This document shows positions 42,270 to 54,190 of a stretch of DNA of 64,000 nt, one piece after another; within the stretch, counting starts at the first letter, position 1; every line of letters starts with the position of its first letter. A program made the translations under genes and the position numbers. This stretch comes from Persicaria tinctoria (lineage: Eukaryota; Streptophyta; Magnoliopsida; Caryophyllales; Polygonaceae): NCBI GenBank assembly GCA_037127255.1, contig JBANSL010000008.1:3806896-3870895 (forward strand), in the 5' to 3' direction. The notes beneath the pieces are model-generated. The model made no database searches, was not told the origin of the DNA, and worked only from the letters and a program-made list of their open reading frames with translations.

Positions 42270-43470
42270 TTAGTGATAAGGGTGGTGACAGTGATAAGCG
42301 TGGTGACAGCGATAGGGTGGTGACAGCGATAGGGGTGGTGATCGTTAAGGGTGGTGACAATGATAGGGGTGGTGATGTCAGCGATAGAGGTGGTGACAAC
42401 AATAAGGGTGGTGACACCGATATGGGGTGATGGTGACAATGATAGGAGTGGTGGTGACAGCGATAGGAGTGATAACATCGATAGGGCGGTGACAGCGATA
42501 TAGGTGGTGACAACAATAAGTGTGGTGACAGCGATATGAGTGGTAGTGACAGTGATAGGGGTGGTGGTGATAGCGATAGGATTGGGGGTGACATCAATAG
42601 GAGTTGTGACAACAATAGGGTGGTGAGTCGGTGACAGCGATAGAGGTGGTGACAGCAATAAGGGTGGTGACAACGATAGGGGTGGTGGTGGCAGTGATAT
42701 GGGTGGTGGTGACATCTATTGACAGCGATAGAGGTGGTGGTGACAGTGATATGGGTGGTGGTGACAACGATAGGAGTGGTAGTGACAACGACAGAAGTGA
42801 TGACAACGACAGGGCGGTGACAGCGATAGAGGTGGTGACAGCAATAAGGGTGGTGACAACAATATGAGTGTTGATGACAGTGATAGGGGTGGTGGTGACA
42901 GCGATAGGGGTGGTGGTGACAACGATATGAGTGGTGGTGACAGCGATAGTGGTGGTGGTGACAGCGATAGGAGTGGTGACATCGATAAGACAGTGACAAT
43001 GATAGAGGTGGCGACATCAATAAGGGTGGTGACAGCGATATGAGTGGTGGTGACAGCGATAGGAGTGGTGATGACAGCGATAGGAGTGGTGACATCGATA
43101 GAGCTGTGACAACGATAGAGGTGGTGACAACCAGGGGCGGATCCAGAGAAAATCCGAGGGGGGGGCTCGAGCCACCTCATGCTCCCCCTCCCTCCGCCCC
43201 TGGTGACAACAATAAGGGTGGTGGTGACAACAATATGGGTGGTGGTGACAACAATATGGGTGGTGGTGACAGTGATAGAGGTGGTGGTGACAGCGTGAGG
43301 AGTGGTGGTGACAGCGATATGAGTGGTGACAGCGATAGGGGGTGACAGCGATAGAGGTGGTGCCAACAATAATGGTGGTGACAACGATATGGGTGGTGGT
43401 GACAGTGATAGGGGTGGTGGTGACAACGATAATAAGAGTGGTGACAGCGATAAGGGGTGGTGACACTAAT
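42270..43470. repeat. GGTGGTGACAGCGATAG minisatellite
   Basis: About 1.2 kb of degenerate 12-18 bp units of the form GGTGGTGACA(G/A)(C/T)GATAG. Lack of stops in several frames produces long artefact frames, notably His/Cys- and Ser/Pro-rich ones on the minus strand (42232-43095 and 42716-43426). These are not genes. Confidence 0.9.
43132..43202. mobile_element. 71 bp hAT-type MITE inside the minisatellite
   Basis: Perfect terminal inverted repeats CAGGGGCGGA / TCCGCCCCTG. The 8 bp GTGACAAC is present directly on both sides (43124-43131 and 43203-43210). That word is also common in the host array, so the duplication alone is weaker evidence than usual. Confidence 0.75.
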
Positions 43471-43525
43471 CTCGTTAAAAAAAAAAAAAAATTATCACAA
43501 AAAAAGTTGTTTATCATCATAAATG

Positions 43526-43760
43526 TGTCCCCAAAGTTGTGTCATCAAAGTCATTGACCGGTATCACCACTTATAAAGGCGGTGACACAAAAAAAAAACG
43601 GTCACCAATTTTTTTATTTATCATCCTACATGTGTCACCAAAGTTGTGTCATCAAAGTCATTGACCGGTATCACCACTTATAAAGGCGGTGACACAAAAA
43701 AAAAACGGTCACCAAATTTTTTATTTATCATCCTACATGTGTCACCAAATTCATTGACTT
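43526..43760. repeat. tandem duplication of about 112 bp
   Basis: The unit CAAAGTTGTGTCATCAAAGT...GGCGGTGACACAAA...CGGTCACCAA occurs twice, with a partial third. The phrases GGTGACACAAA and CGGTCACCAA resemble subterminal repeats of CACTA-type transposons, but no CACTA terminus could be confirmed. Confidence 0.75.
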
Positions 43761-45120
43761 TGACCGGTCAATGGTCAAAATAAAAATGAGAAGGAAGGAA
43801 GAGAGTCAACTTAAAAATGGGAAGGATGGATAAATATATAATATTAGAACATTTTGCAAAGGTGATATAAAAGTGAACATTTTGCAAAATGCTTTAAATG
43901 AGCCTAATTACATTACTCTGTACAGATGCTTAAAGCTAATTTATATATAATATGTTCATATGATGTTGACGACCTTATTTTATTATTATTTTTTACTTTC
44001 AACAATGGTGGCTGTTAAACTCAATCCAAAATGCATTATTATTTAATTTATAATTAACTACAGTACCTTTTAAATATTGTCAGCTTTATAATTCAAAAAT
44101 ATATATTGTATAGTTGCAAGCTAGAATATTGATTCAAAATTAATTTGTCGACTCTTGCTTAGCTGTTTGTAGACGCCGATGCCCGACGGTGTATATATCT
44201 AAAATCGGATTTTCTAAATTATTATTAGGGAATCCAGATTTGGTATAGTCGGTGTACGGTAAGTGCAGAAAATTACATCTACATTGTGTCTATACTCTAT
44301 ATCGATCTTAAACCTGTAAATTTTCATCGATCATGTTTATATATATAACGAGGGTTAACATTAGATTTATTTTTCAAACTTTCAACTCACCTATTTTCTT
44401 ACTAGAAAATTACATTCAGGTTAATTTAAAATAAAATATTAAAATAATTAAGGGATTAATTTACAGCATATTAATAGAATAGTTCAACCCACACAATCCA
44501 CTATAATTAATTGTGTTTTAATTTCCTAAAAATATTAATCGATCATATATTTCAATTTATAAAAGAAAATCATCTCGTATATTTAATTCAAATATAGGGT
44601 TTTATATACTAGGTGTGTGTGTCCGATTCACCACCGTGAAGATGATCTTGGAATATTCCTCATTTAAATGATAGGGCTCAGGGGTGGGGACATTGTGTCA
44701 TCTATATATACAGGCCCGGTCAATGAGCATGGGTAACAGACTAACAGGGGTGCGGGCCTAGGTCCACGATTTCTAAGGCCATGTTTATCAAGTGATTATA
44801 GGGATACTATAAATACTAATTTTTCTCACTTTATCAATAACATCCTTACTATCTCAAAAGTCAAAACCCATCTTTTCATACCCACTCAATTTACAAATAT
44901 ACCTCTCCCCAACAATTATTTCCATTCTCAATTATATTATTATGTTCATTTATTATTATTAAAATATTAATATTAAATTAATGTTATTTATAAATGAAAT
45001 AGTGGGAACTATTATGTATTTTTTCCTTTCATTATCTATTATTTCAAATTATTCCATATTTATAATTCAATTTTTCGGATTATATTAAGCATATTTATAA
45101 TCAAAGAGAAATTATTTAAA
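43761..45120. other. intergenic AT-rich DNA
   Basis: No gene recognised. This is probably the right flank of the GGTGACA element followed by unique DNA. Confidence 0.45.
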
Positions 45121-47371
45121 AAAAGTTTGGCTTTGTATGAGGCGGTTTGGCTTTGCTGAAAGGTGGGTCTCAGTGTCTCACTCATCATGAGTTGTGTAAT
45201 GTCAGTGACCTTTTCAGTGCCGGTAGAGGGATCGCCGTCGCCGATGTTTAAGCCAGGCAGAGGGCTAAGGCAGGGGGATCCCCTATCCCCCTACCTCTTT
45301 CTGTTGTGTGCTGAGGGTCTGTCGGGTATGATTCGGGTGGCTGAAGCGCATGGTAAGCTACATGGTATACGGATTGCCCCTTCTGCGCCATCTATTTCTC
45401 ACCTATTTTTCGCAGACGATAGCGTTATGTTTTTTAGAGCATCCTGTCAACAAAGTACGGAAGTAGCGAATATCCTCCATACTTATGGAGCAACATCGGG
45501 TCAACAGGTGAACTTCTCAAAATCAGAATTGTCTTTCAGCAAAAATGTCAGGGAGGAGCTGAGGAAGGCGATTCATGAAGGCCTAAATATCCGTGAAGTC
45601 TCAAAGCACGATAGGTATCTTGGCTTACCAACAATGGTAGGGAGGTCAAAGAAAATCATCTTTGAACAAGTCAAGGAGCGGGTATGGAAAAAGATGAAGG
45701 GGTGGAAGGAGAAAACGCTATCAAGAGCGGGCAAAGAGATTCTGATCAAGGCGGTTGCACAAGCAATTCCAACTTATACAATGCCGTGCTTTCTCCTACC
45801 CGAAGGGTTGTGTCGGGAGTTGGAGATGTTGATGAGTAATTTTTGGTGGGGTGAGAGCGGAGAGAAGAGAAAGATGCATTGGATGAGTTGGAAGAGGATG
45901 TGTAAAGCAAATAGCGAAGGCGGGATGGGCTTCAGGGATGTCGGAATCTTCAATAGAGCTCTCCTTGCTAGGCAAGTGTGGAGAATCATACAAGATCCAG
46001 AGACGCTGCTTGCAAAGCTACTGAAGGCGAGATACTACCCGAGATCGTCCCTATTGGAAGCCGTGCCGGGCCACTACCCGAGCTACACATGGAGAAGCCT
46101 TCTAACGGGTAGCGATGTTCTTCGAGAGGGCTTAATATGGAGCATCGGCAATGGGGCTAATGTGAATGTGTGGGAGGATGCTTGGCTGCCCAGTAATGCC
46201 ATCGGTAGGGTGATCGGAAACTTCAAGGGAGGAGATCCAAACATGCGGGTTATTGAATTAATAGACTGGGATATTCATGGGTGGGATTCAAACCGGCTAC
46301 AGGCAGAGCTACTACCAGGAGATATTGAGGTCGTGCGACAAGTACGGTTGGTGGAGCCGGGGAGGCAAGACAGGATAGTGTGGAGGTTCACAAAAAATGG
46401 CTTGTTCACTGTACATTCCGCTTATCACATGATGATGGCAAATGAAGTAGCGTTGGAGGGGGCTGCTGGTCCGTCGGAGGCTGGAAAGGCGACAACGACA
46501 TGGAAGGCTCTATGGAAGCTTAAGGTAATGTCGAAGGTGACTTCTTTGGTGTGGCGGGCGGTGCGGGAAATCCTACCTTGCAAACACAACCTTTACAAAC
46601 GAAAGATGATTGAGGACCCTCTATGTGATATTTGTGGTAGGGTAGAGTCTTGCTACCATGTCCTGTTTTAGTGTTCTCGGTCGAGGCCAGTTTGATATTG
46701 GCACAGGTGTGGATGGGTGACGATTCGATGATGGCAAGGGTGTTCACAGAGCGCCCGAAGGAGGAGAGAAGACTTTGGGCAGTACTTGTTTGGGCTATCT
46801 GGGATGCGAGGAACAAGCGAAAGTTTGAAGGGATGACCATAGAGACTGAGCAGGTGTTGTCGAAGGTGCTGCGTGACTATGACAGCTATGTTGACCACAC
46901 GGCAAAAAGACCACAGACAACCTTGCAACCGAGGCGCAACAAATGGGAGAGGCCAGTAGAGGGCTACGTGAAGTTCAATTCAGATGCGTCGATGTCAGTA
47001 GAAAGAGGGTCAAGCATAGGATTCGTAGCGAGGGATGATGATATGACACTTTCCTTTTTGCGGGGCAGAAGCAAATTGCATGCACAGAGGATGTCGAAAT
47101 TGTTTGGGAGAGAGGCATGTTGAAGATACATGTCGAGACCGATTGCTTGGCTTTGATACACAAAATCACAAGGGGATATGATGGCTTGGGAGTGCTGCAA
47201 CATCTGCTATTGTCGATCAAAGAGTTGACCAGTAGCTTCTCGGCAGTGACATGGTCCCATGTATGGCGGGAAGGTAATGCGGCGGCACATGCTATGGCTC
47301 ATACTAGACTGATTAGTAAAGAGATTAGTAACTCTTTAGTTTTTGCAAAGGAACTTCTTCCGCAACGGTGA
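45121..47371 (+). mobile_element. 5'-truncated, decayed L1-type LINE (reverse transcriptase, zf-RVT, RNase H)
   Basis: The frame 45163-46671 carries the C-terminal half of a plant LINE reverse transcriptase: GRGLRQGDPLSPYLFLL, the catalytic FADD box (HLFFADDSVMF), then YLGLPTMVGRSKK, GGMGFRD and FNRALLARQVWR. It ends in the zf-RVT zinc knuckle (CDICGRVESCYHVLF). The N-terminal RT and the endonuclease are missing. A near-duplicated 8 bp (GTCTCAGT/GTCTCACT, 45166-45181) shifts the frame. TAG at 46669-46671 and a TGA 21 bp further interrupt it. An RNase H-like domain follows (KFNSDAS at about 46974, then HVETDCLALI and SHVWREGNAAAHAMAH after another frameshift near 47110). A T-rich 3' region follows. 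It is non-functional. Confidence 0.93.
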
Positions 47372-47683
47372 TTGTAAATTTGGATTTTTTTTTTCTTTTT
47401 TTTTTATAAGGAAATAATACGGACGGACCCCAATCGTCAACCTGGGCAACCTTGACCTTTTTTTGAATTTATATTTTAATAATAAATCCGGGTGCTACTC
47501 CGATTGATAATCGAGTTAAATGCCCACCACGGTTTGCATTAATATTTAATCCTAAATATTCTCTGTCCCAAGTTGGTGCGTTTCGATTCCAGTAAATTAT
47601 AAATATAATTACAATTAGTAATTAATTGAATATTCCCTCCGTCTCACAAAACTTGTAGTTTTAGCTTTATGCACACTTATTAA
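47372..47683. other. LINE flank sharing a block with 55054-55150
   Basis: The segment 47449-47545 (ACCTTGACC..., GGTGCTACTCC, CACGGTTTGCATTAAT) is similar to 55054-55150. No gene is seen. Confidence 0.55.
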
Positions 47684-48808
47684 CTAGTATTTGCCCCACG
47701 CGTTTTTGTTAATAAATTATAATTTATTATATTGAAATTATTTGTCATTAAATTTTGTGAAGATTAAAATAATTTATTTGAAATTTTTGAATAAAAATTT
47801 TCAAGTAATATTCACAAAAAAATAAGTACCCGTGAATAAAAAATCATGTTTCTAACCCATATATTGTTTGGAGAGACATGAAAGAGACGGGGACTTAATC
47901 GAATGTGAATAATTACCAATTTCACTTATATTTTTTTAACCGATGTTAATTGTTATGAAGGTGAGATATAATTTAGTTAATTAAATATTATATAATAGCA
48001 CTTGATAGATTTGATGAATAAAATAATATTACTCAATGAGACGTGGATAAAATTGTTATGGAGGTGATATAATTTAGTTAATTAAGTATTATATAATATC
48101 ATATTTGATAGATTTTGATGAGTGGATAAAATTGTCGTGAAGGTGTTATATTGATATATTGATTGGCTAGAGATAAAAACTAACAAAAATTGAAACTGAA
48201 ACCGTTAATTTTCAAAAGCACAATTTTCAAATTTCAAATTCGGCCAACAAATAATATTATTTAAATTATCACTGTATTTTTTCTAACTATATTTATAACT
48301 TAAACAAATTCATTTATTTGCATGCAATATTTAATATTAAATATTTTTTATCGGTTTTGAATCACTATCATTTATAAAGACGAAACGAGTTGTCAATATT
48401 TTATAATTGATGATCCATATATATAAACGATTCTCTATATATAATTTAATCAATTTTGATTAGTGATAAAACAAATCTAACCTTTTTTCATAAAAATTAA
48501 TCTAATTTAGATTTTTTTTATGGATAAAATATTTATAAAATAACTTGAGGTAAAATGACAAGATTTGTAAGATATGAGGTTGAATATTTATAATAAAAAT
48601 TAATTTAATAATCAATTAAAATGGACACATAGGATGACACATGTATAAATAGATGAGATTATCGTCTAACGTGGCTTAAATTTATTGGATCATCATTAAT
48701 TGACGTGGCGAAAAACCCGGCTCATATTGCACCAGATAACGACACGTAAGCGAATTGCACCAAATCCCGCCACATAGGATTTCCACGTCTCTGTTTTAGT
48801 ATTATATA
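47684..48808 (-). mobile_element. probable non-autonomous Helitron, minus strand
   Basis: Read on the minus strand it starts TATATAATACTAAAACAGAG with GACGTGGAAATCC and CCTATGTGGCGGG just inside, as in plant Helitron heads. It ends ACGCGTGGGGCAAATACTAG at 47684. The 3' hairpin is half degraded. No coding capacity is found. Confidence 0.45.
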
Positions 48809-48836
48809 CTAGTTTTATTCCCCGCGATCTTCGCGG
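48809..48836 (-). mobile_element. Helitron 3' terminus, minus strand
   Basis: The minus strand reads CCGCGA-AGA-TCGCGG, then GGAATAAAACTAG, then T: a hairpin followed by CTAG, the Helitron 3' signature. The element extends rightward. The stretch 49220-49480 is homologous to 48440-48660 in the adjoining Helitron, so the two are related and abut head to tail. Confidence 0.6.
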
Positions 48837-49421
48837 TTTTTTTTATACGACTTTTATTATTTATGCATAAATTGTGTAAGATTATAAAAATTATATAAAA
48901 TATTATTTTTTTAACTTTTTAATTTCCTACTTATTATCAATTTATTATTGGTGATAATTTTTTTTAACGACGGACTTTAATCACTCAAATATTATAAAAT
49001 ACATTTTCTCTTACTCCCACACACATATAAAATCATTCGTTTAAAATCAGTCGTTCTAAAATATTATTATCAATGTGTCATCCAATAAATATATCTTGGA
49101 GTATTAATTGTTGAGTATATTAATCAAACCATCAATTATTTTTAAAAAACAACTTACGGTATATCATGGAGTATTGTTGAGTATGACCTTTTTTTTTAAA
49201 CAAATTAAGCCGGTTTTTAAAATTGATTCTCTATATAATTTAATCAATTTTTATTAGTGATAAAACTATTCTAACCTTTTAACATAAAAATCAATCTAAT
49301 CTAGAGTTTTTTTCTAAATAAAATATTTATTAAATAACTTAAGGTAAAATGATAAGATTTGTAAGATATGAGGTTGAATATTTATACCGAAAACTAATTT
49401 AATCATTATTTAAAATAGACA

Positions 49422-49481
49422 CATAGGATGACACATGTACACATAGGATGACACATGTACACATAGGATGACACATGTATC
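49422..49481. repeat. three tandem 20 bp repeats
   Basis: The unit ACACATAGGATGACACATGT occurs three times in a row. One copy exists at the matching place in the neighbouring element (48627), so this is a local expansion. Confidence 0.92.
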
Positions 49482-49586
49482 ATAATTTTTTCAAATTTTA
49501 ATCTTTAAAAACTATTTTAATAGTTAAAGATTTGTCTCTTTTTATAAAATTGATTGAATCGGAATTTTTTCCCTATAAAATCTGTT

Positions 49587-49990
49587 AAGAATATAAGTTG
49601 AAGTTGTGGAATAGATCCCACGTTGATTAAAAATTGAATTCAAGCCTTATATATAAGTCGGTGAGCTACCCCACCTAACACCGATTGGTTTTAGGATGGA
49701 GCCCCACTCGACTTGTGTGCTTGACTTGGTTGGTGCGCGTGGTGCGCTTGGGCGTGCGTGCCCCCCACGTCGTTATATGACCCGTGGCCAGGCCGTTCCA
49801 TTTGAGGGGGTGTTTTGAGAATATAAGTTGAAGTTGTGGGATAGATCCCCCACATTGATTAAAAATTGAATCCAAACCTTGCATATAAGCCGGTGGGGTA
49901 ACCAACCGGCAATTGGTTTTAGAATAGAACCCCACTCAACTTGGGTGATGCGCTTGAGCGTATGTGGCTCCCCCACATCGTATATGACTA
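49587..49990. repeat. tandem duplication of about 230 bp, LTR-like
   Basis: AGAATATAAGTTGAAGTTG, ATTAAAAATTGAATCCAA-like, ATATAAGCCGGTG and GAGCCCCACTCGACTTG-type words occur in both units (49587 and 49817). The style recalls the start of a copia-type LTR, but no terminal TG..CA pair is certain. Confidence 0.6.
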
Positions 49991-51722
49991 GACCTGTCAA
50001 ACGGGTCATTCGGTCGGGTTCCGGTCGGGTCAGTTCGGGTCCCGGGTAAAACGGGTTCCGGGTTGACTAGAGCCCGAGTTTGATCGGTTTTCGGGTCGAT
50101 TTCGGGTTTGTCAATTTTTTATTTTTTAAATTAAAAAAATCATGATTTGATAATTTTACGATAAATTTTAATTATATATAAATTTTTTTTATTTATATTT
50201 AATTATAAATCAACCGGGTCACCGGGTCAATCGGATAAATCGGGTCAAAATTACAGGGTCAATCGGGTCACCGGGTCGAAACTCAGATTGCCCGTGAAAT
50301 TTCCAGTTTTTTGGGTTCGGGTCGAAAAAAAATTCCGGATCGAAAGTTTTGGCTCTTGACTCAAAAAATTTCGGACAGTCAGATTGGATTTTCGAGTCGG
50401 GTTATCTTTTAACATAGACCCACCGTTAGAAGTAAGACAAAGCATGATATAGTAACTGCAGTAGATCTTAGGGGAACACTCCCTCCACTCCTCCCCACGT
50501 TTCCCGTTATAATTATACTCTTATTCGGTTATTCCTTTTAAAATGTTTTCTTTAAGGGCATGGAAAATTCAACATCTTGCTTTAGAGAACAAATCGACTA
50601 CGACATCCTCCAATAGCAAATATAATAAGTGATAGTTTATTTTTTAAAGATGCGTCGTGTGGCAAAAGCGTGTCCAAATCGGATTATTGAAGTTCGGTTA
50701 ACCATAATTATTAGTATATTTTACCATTTTTATATTTTAGCATTTAATTTACTCCAAAACCAATGTGGGACGGGCTTTTCATTCTCAAGCTTTTGCCTTA
50801 TAAAGTCGATTTCGACCTTATAATATAAAATAAAATAAAATTCAACACAACTCTTGCTTCATATAGCCCGACTGGGATTTTTGAAATTTAACTTGGTATC
50901 AAAAATGGTCCTATTTGGGTCTATTTATGTGGCTCTGGGAAAACTATATAGTAAGAGACTAAAATGTTAGATCTGTCTTTGAGCAAGCTATAAAGAAATT
51001 GAATTATTTGACTTGTCTTTGAGCAAGCTATAAAGTGTCGAACCTGTTTCATATATAAGACCCGATAGGGATTCTCAAAATTTAACATGAATGCGATATC
51101 AAAGTTGGATTGGTTAGAGTTTATTTTTCTAATTTTGTGCTAGTTATATGAGACCCTTCTTTTGTCAAGTTATTAGAAATTGAGATGCTTGATCCATCTT
51201 TGAACGAACTATAAAGAGATTGAGATCTTGTTTCGAATATCAACAAGGTTAGACTAGTTGCACATGATCAAACGTGTTGGGAAAAAATAAAAAGCTCTAC
51301 CCACATCGATTTAGAGGACAAATCAAATATCTAATACAAGTACGTAGGGTGAAACCTCTACACACAAATGACTTAATTTTTAAAAAAATATTCCGATCTT
51401 ATAATCTAAAACCAAAATAAACCCGACACAAGATTCTCGAAATTTAACAAAAGAGAGCAACTACAACATAGTAAAAATTAATTTGTATATAATATAAAAA
51501 TATATGATTCCATTTATATAGTTCAATACATAAGACGGAAGAAGTCAGAAAGGAATTGAATTACTGAAATGGTACATCCGTACCTGATCGATAACATATG
51601 AAAAAACAATTAAAGGAAATGAATACGACGTCGTACGTCAACGAAATAAAGTGTATATTCTCAACACGAAATTGAATTGTCAACATTTTGTGGTTGTATA
51701 GTTAACCTCGATCCGATCTTGT
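49991..51722. other. intergenic DNA downstream of peroxidase D
   Basis: A GGGTCGGGT-rich stretch (50000-50400) looks like a transposon end. The segment 50553-50710 matches 56841-56997. Repeated phrases around GTCTTTGAGCAAGCTATAAAG (50977 and 51024) suggest decayed retroelement DNA. No gene is seen. Confidence 0.45.
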
Positions 51723-53045
<1,323 letters not shown>

Positions 53046-53129
53046 GGCCTTTGTGTTTAAGTTGGGGGAACTATAAGATTTGATTGAGAATTTGGTTTGT
53101 TGTGGAAGCAAGAAGACCACATTGTTGAG

Positions 53130-53137
53130 TATTTATA
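53130..53137 (-). promoter_or_regulatory. TATA box of peroxidase D
   Basis: The minus strand reads CCTATAAATACTC, about 88 bp upstream of the ATG at 53045. Confidence 0.6.
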
Positions 53138-53422
53138 GGCAAAGATGCAAGACGTGCTTTCTTTCTTCCAATTAAGTTTACCATTCAACATTAGTTTTTA
53201 CACTTCTTGTTCCAATTAAGATTTATTTTTTTCACATTTCACGTACGTCACTATATTTTCTTACTACAAAATTACATTAAGATCTTCATTTACAACATAT
53301 AATGATAAAATATTTCATCCCACATAAATCAACATATAAAATTAATTGTGTGTGTTTTTTTTTCTATCATATACTATGTAAATCATATGGAGTAGGTTTC
53401 TTCTTTTAGAAAAAGTGATACT

Positions 53423-53656
53423 TGTAAAATGATAGAATTGATATAAAGTCCTCCTCGAGGGTTTCCATTCATTGATATAACATATATATAGGTTACACAG
53501 GTATTGGGCCTTAACGGGCTTTTAGCCCACTATACAATATGAATGTAGAATGATAGAATTGATGTAAAGTCCTCCTTAGGGTTTCCATTCATTGATATAA
53601 CATATATATAGGTTACAAAGGTATTGGGCCTTAATGGGCTTTTAGCCAACTATACA
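53423..53656 (-). mobile_element. two tandem short copia LTRs
   Basis: Units 53656-53544 and 53536-53423 (minus strand) both start TGTATAGT and end TTCTACA or TTTTACA. They are about 114 bp, nearly identical, and separated by TTCATAT. They lie directly downstream of the copia RNase H fragment and in its sense orientation, so the first is its probable 3' LTR. The second may be a nested or recombined copy. Confidence 0.7.
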
Positions 53657-54036
53657 AGATAAGTTCTATGTAATCTATCAAACCCTCGCAGTCGAAACGG
53701 GAGGGGTCCGTACAGTGAGACTGGAACGAAAATCAATGAACAATTGTCTAGGCAAACCCTTGGTGAATATATCAGCGTACTGATAAGAGGACGGGACATG
53801 TAGAACGCGGACATGTCCAATGGCAACCTTGTCCCTGACGAAGTGGAGATCAAGCTCAATGTGCTTCGTGCGTTGATGCTGGACTGGGTTGCTAGCCAGG
53901 TAGACGGCGGAAACGTTGTCAGTGTAGACCAGAGTGGCCTTCTGCAAGGGGCAACGTAGCTCAAGTAGGAGATTGCGGAGGCAAGAGCACTCGGAGACAA
54001 CGTTGGCAACACCCCTGTATTCGGCTTCAGCGCTGG
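53657..54036 (-). mobile_element. Ty1/copia RNase H remnant
   Basis: The minus-strand frame from about 54034 to 53680 reads SSAEAEYRGVANVVSECSCL, then VYTDNVSAVYLASNPVQHQR, then HVPSSYQYADIFTKGLP. These are the standard motifs of the C-terminal RNase H of copia polyproteins (SSAEAEYR, DNxSAxxL, KHIExDxHFVR, DIFTKGL). Everything upstream (gag, integrase, reverse transcriptase) is missing. Confidence 0.9.
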
Positions 54037-54190
54037 ATCTTATGGATCTTTACGTTGCTTGGAATGCTTCCCGCCCAAGAGGCGCGTGGACTAGATCAAA
54101 TGAAGTATATGAAATCGGAATTCCGAAGGAAAAAAATATGGATTCATTCTATTTTTCAAGGTCACTATTTGAGAGATTGGTACTGTGAGA
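54037..54190 (+). other. unassigned protein-like segment next to the copia remnant
   Basis: A plus-strand frame reads LYVAWNASRPRGAWTRSNEV, then YEIGIPKEKNMDSFYFSRSL, before a stop near 54186. It replaces the missing copia interior and looks like a fragment of a real protein, but I cannot name the family. Confidence 0.25.

Noticed and set aside
42232..43426. Long His/Cys- and Ser/Pro-rich open frames on the minus strand
   Set aside because: They are translations of a short tandem repeat; several frames are open at once and there is no start context or domain.
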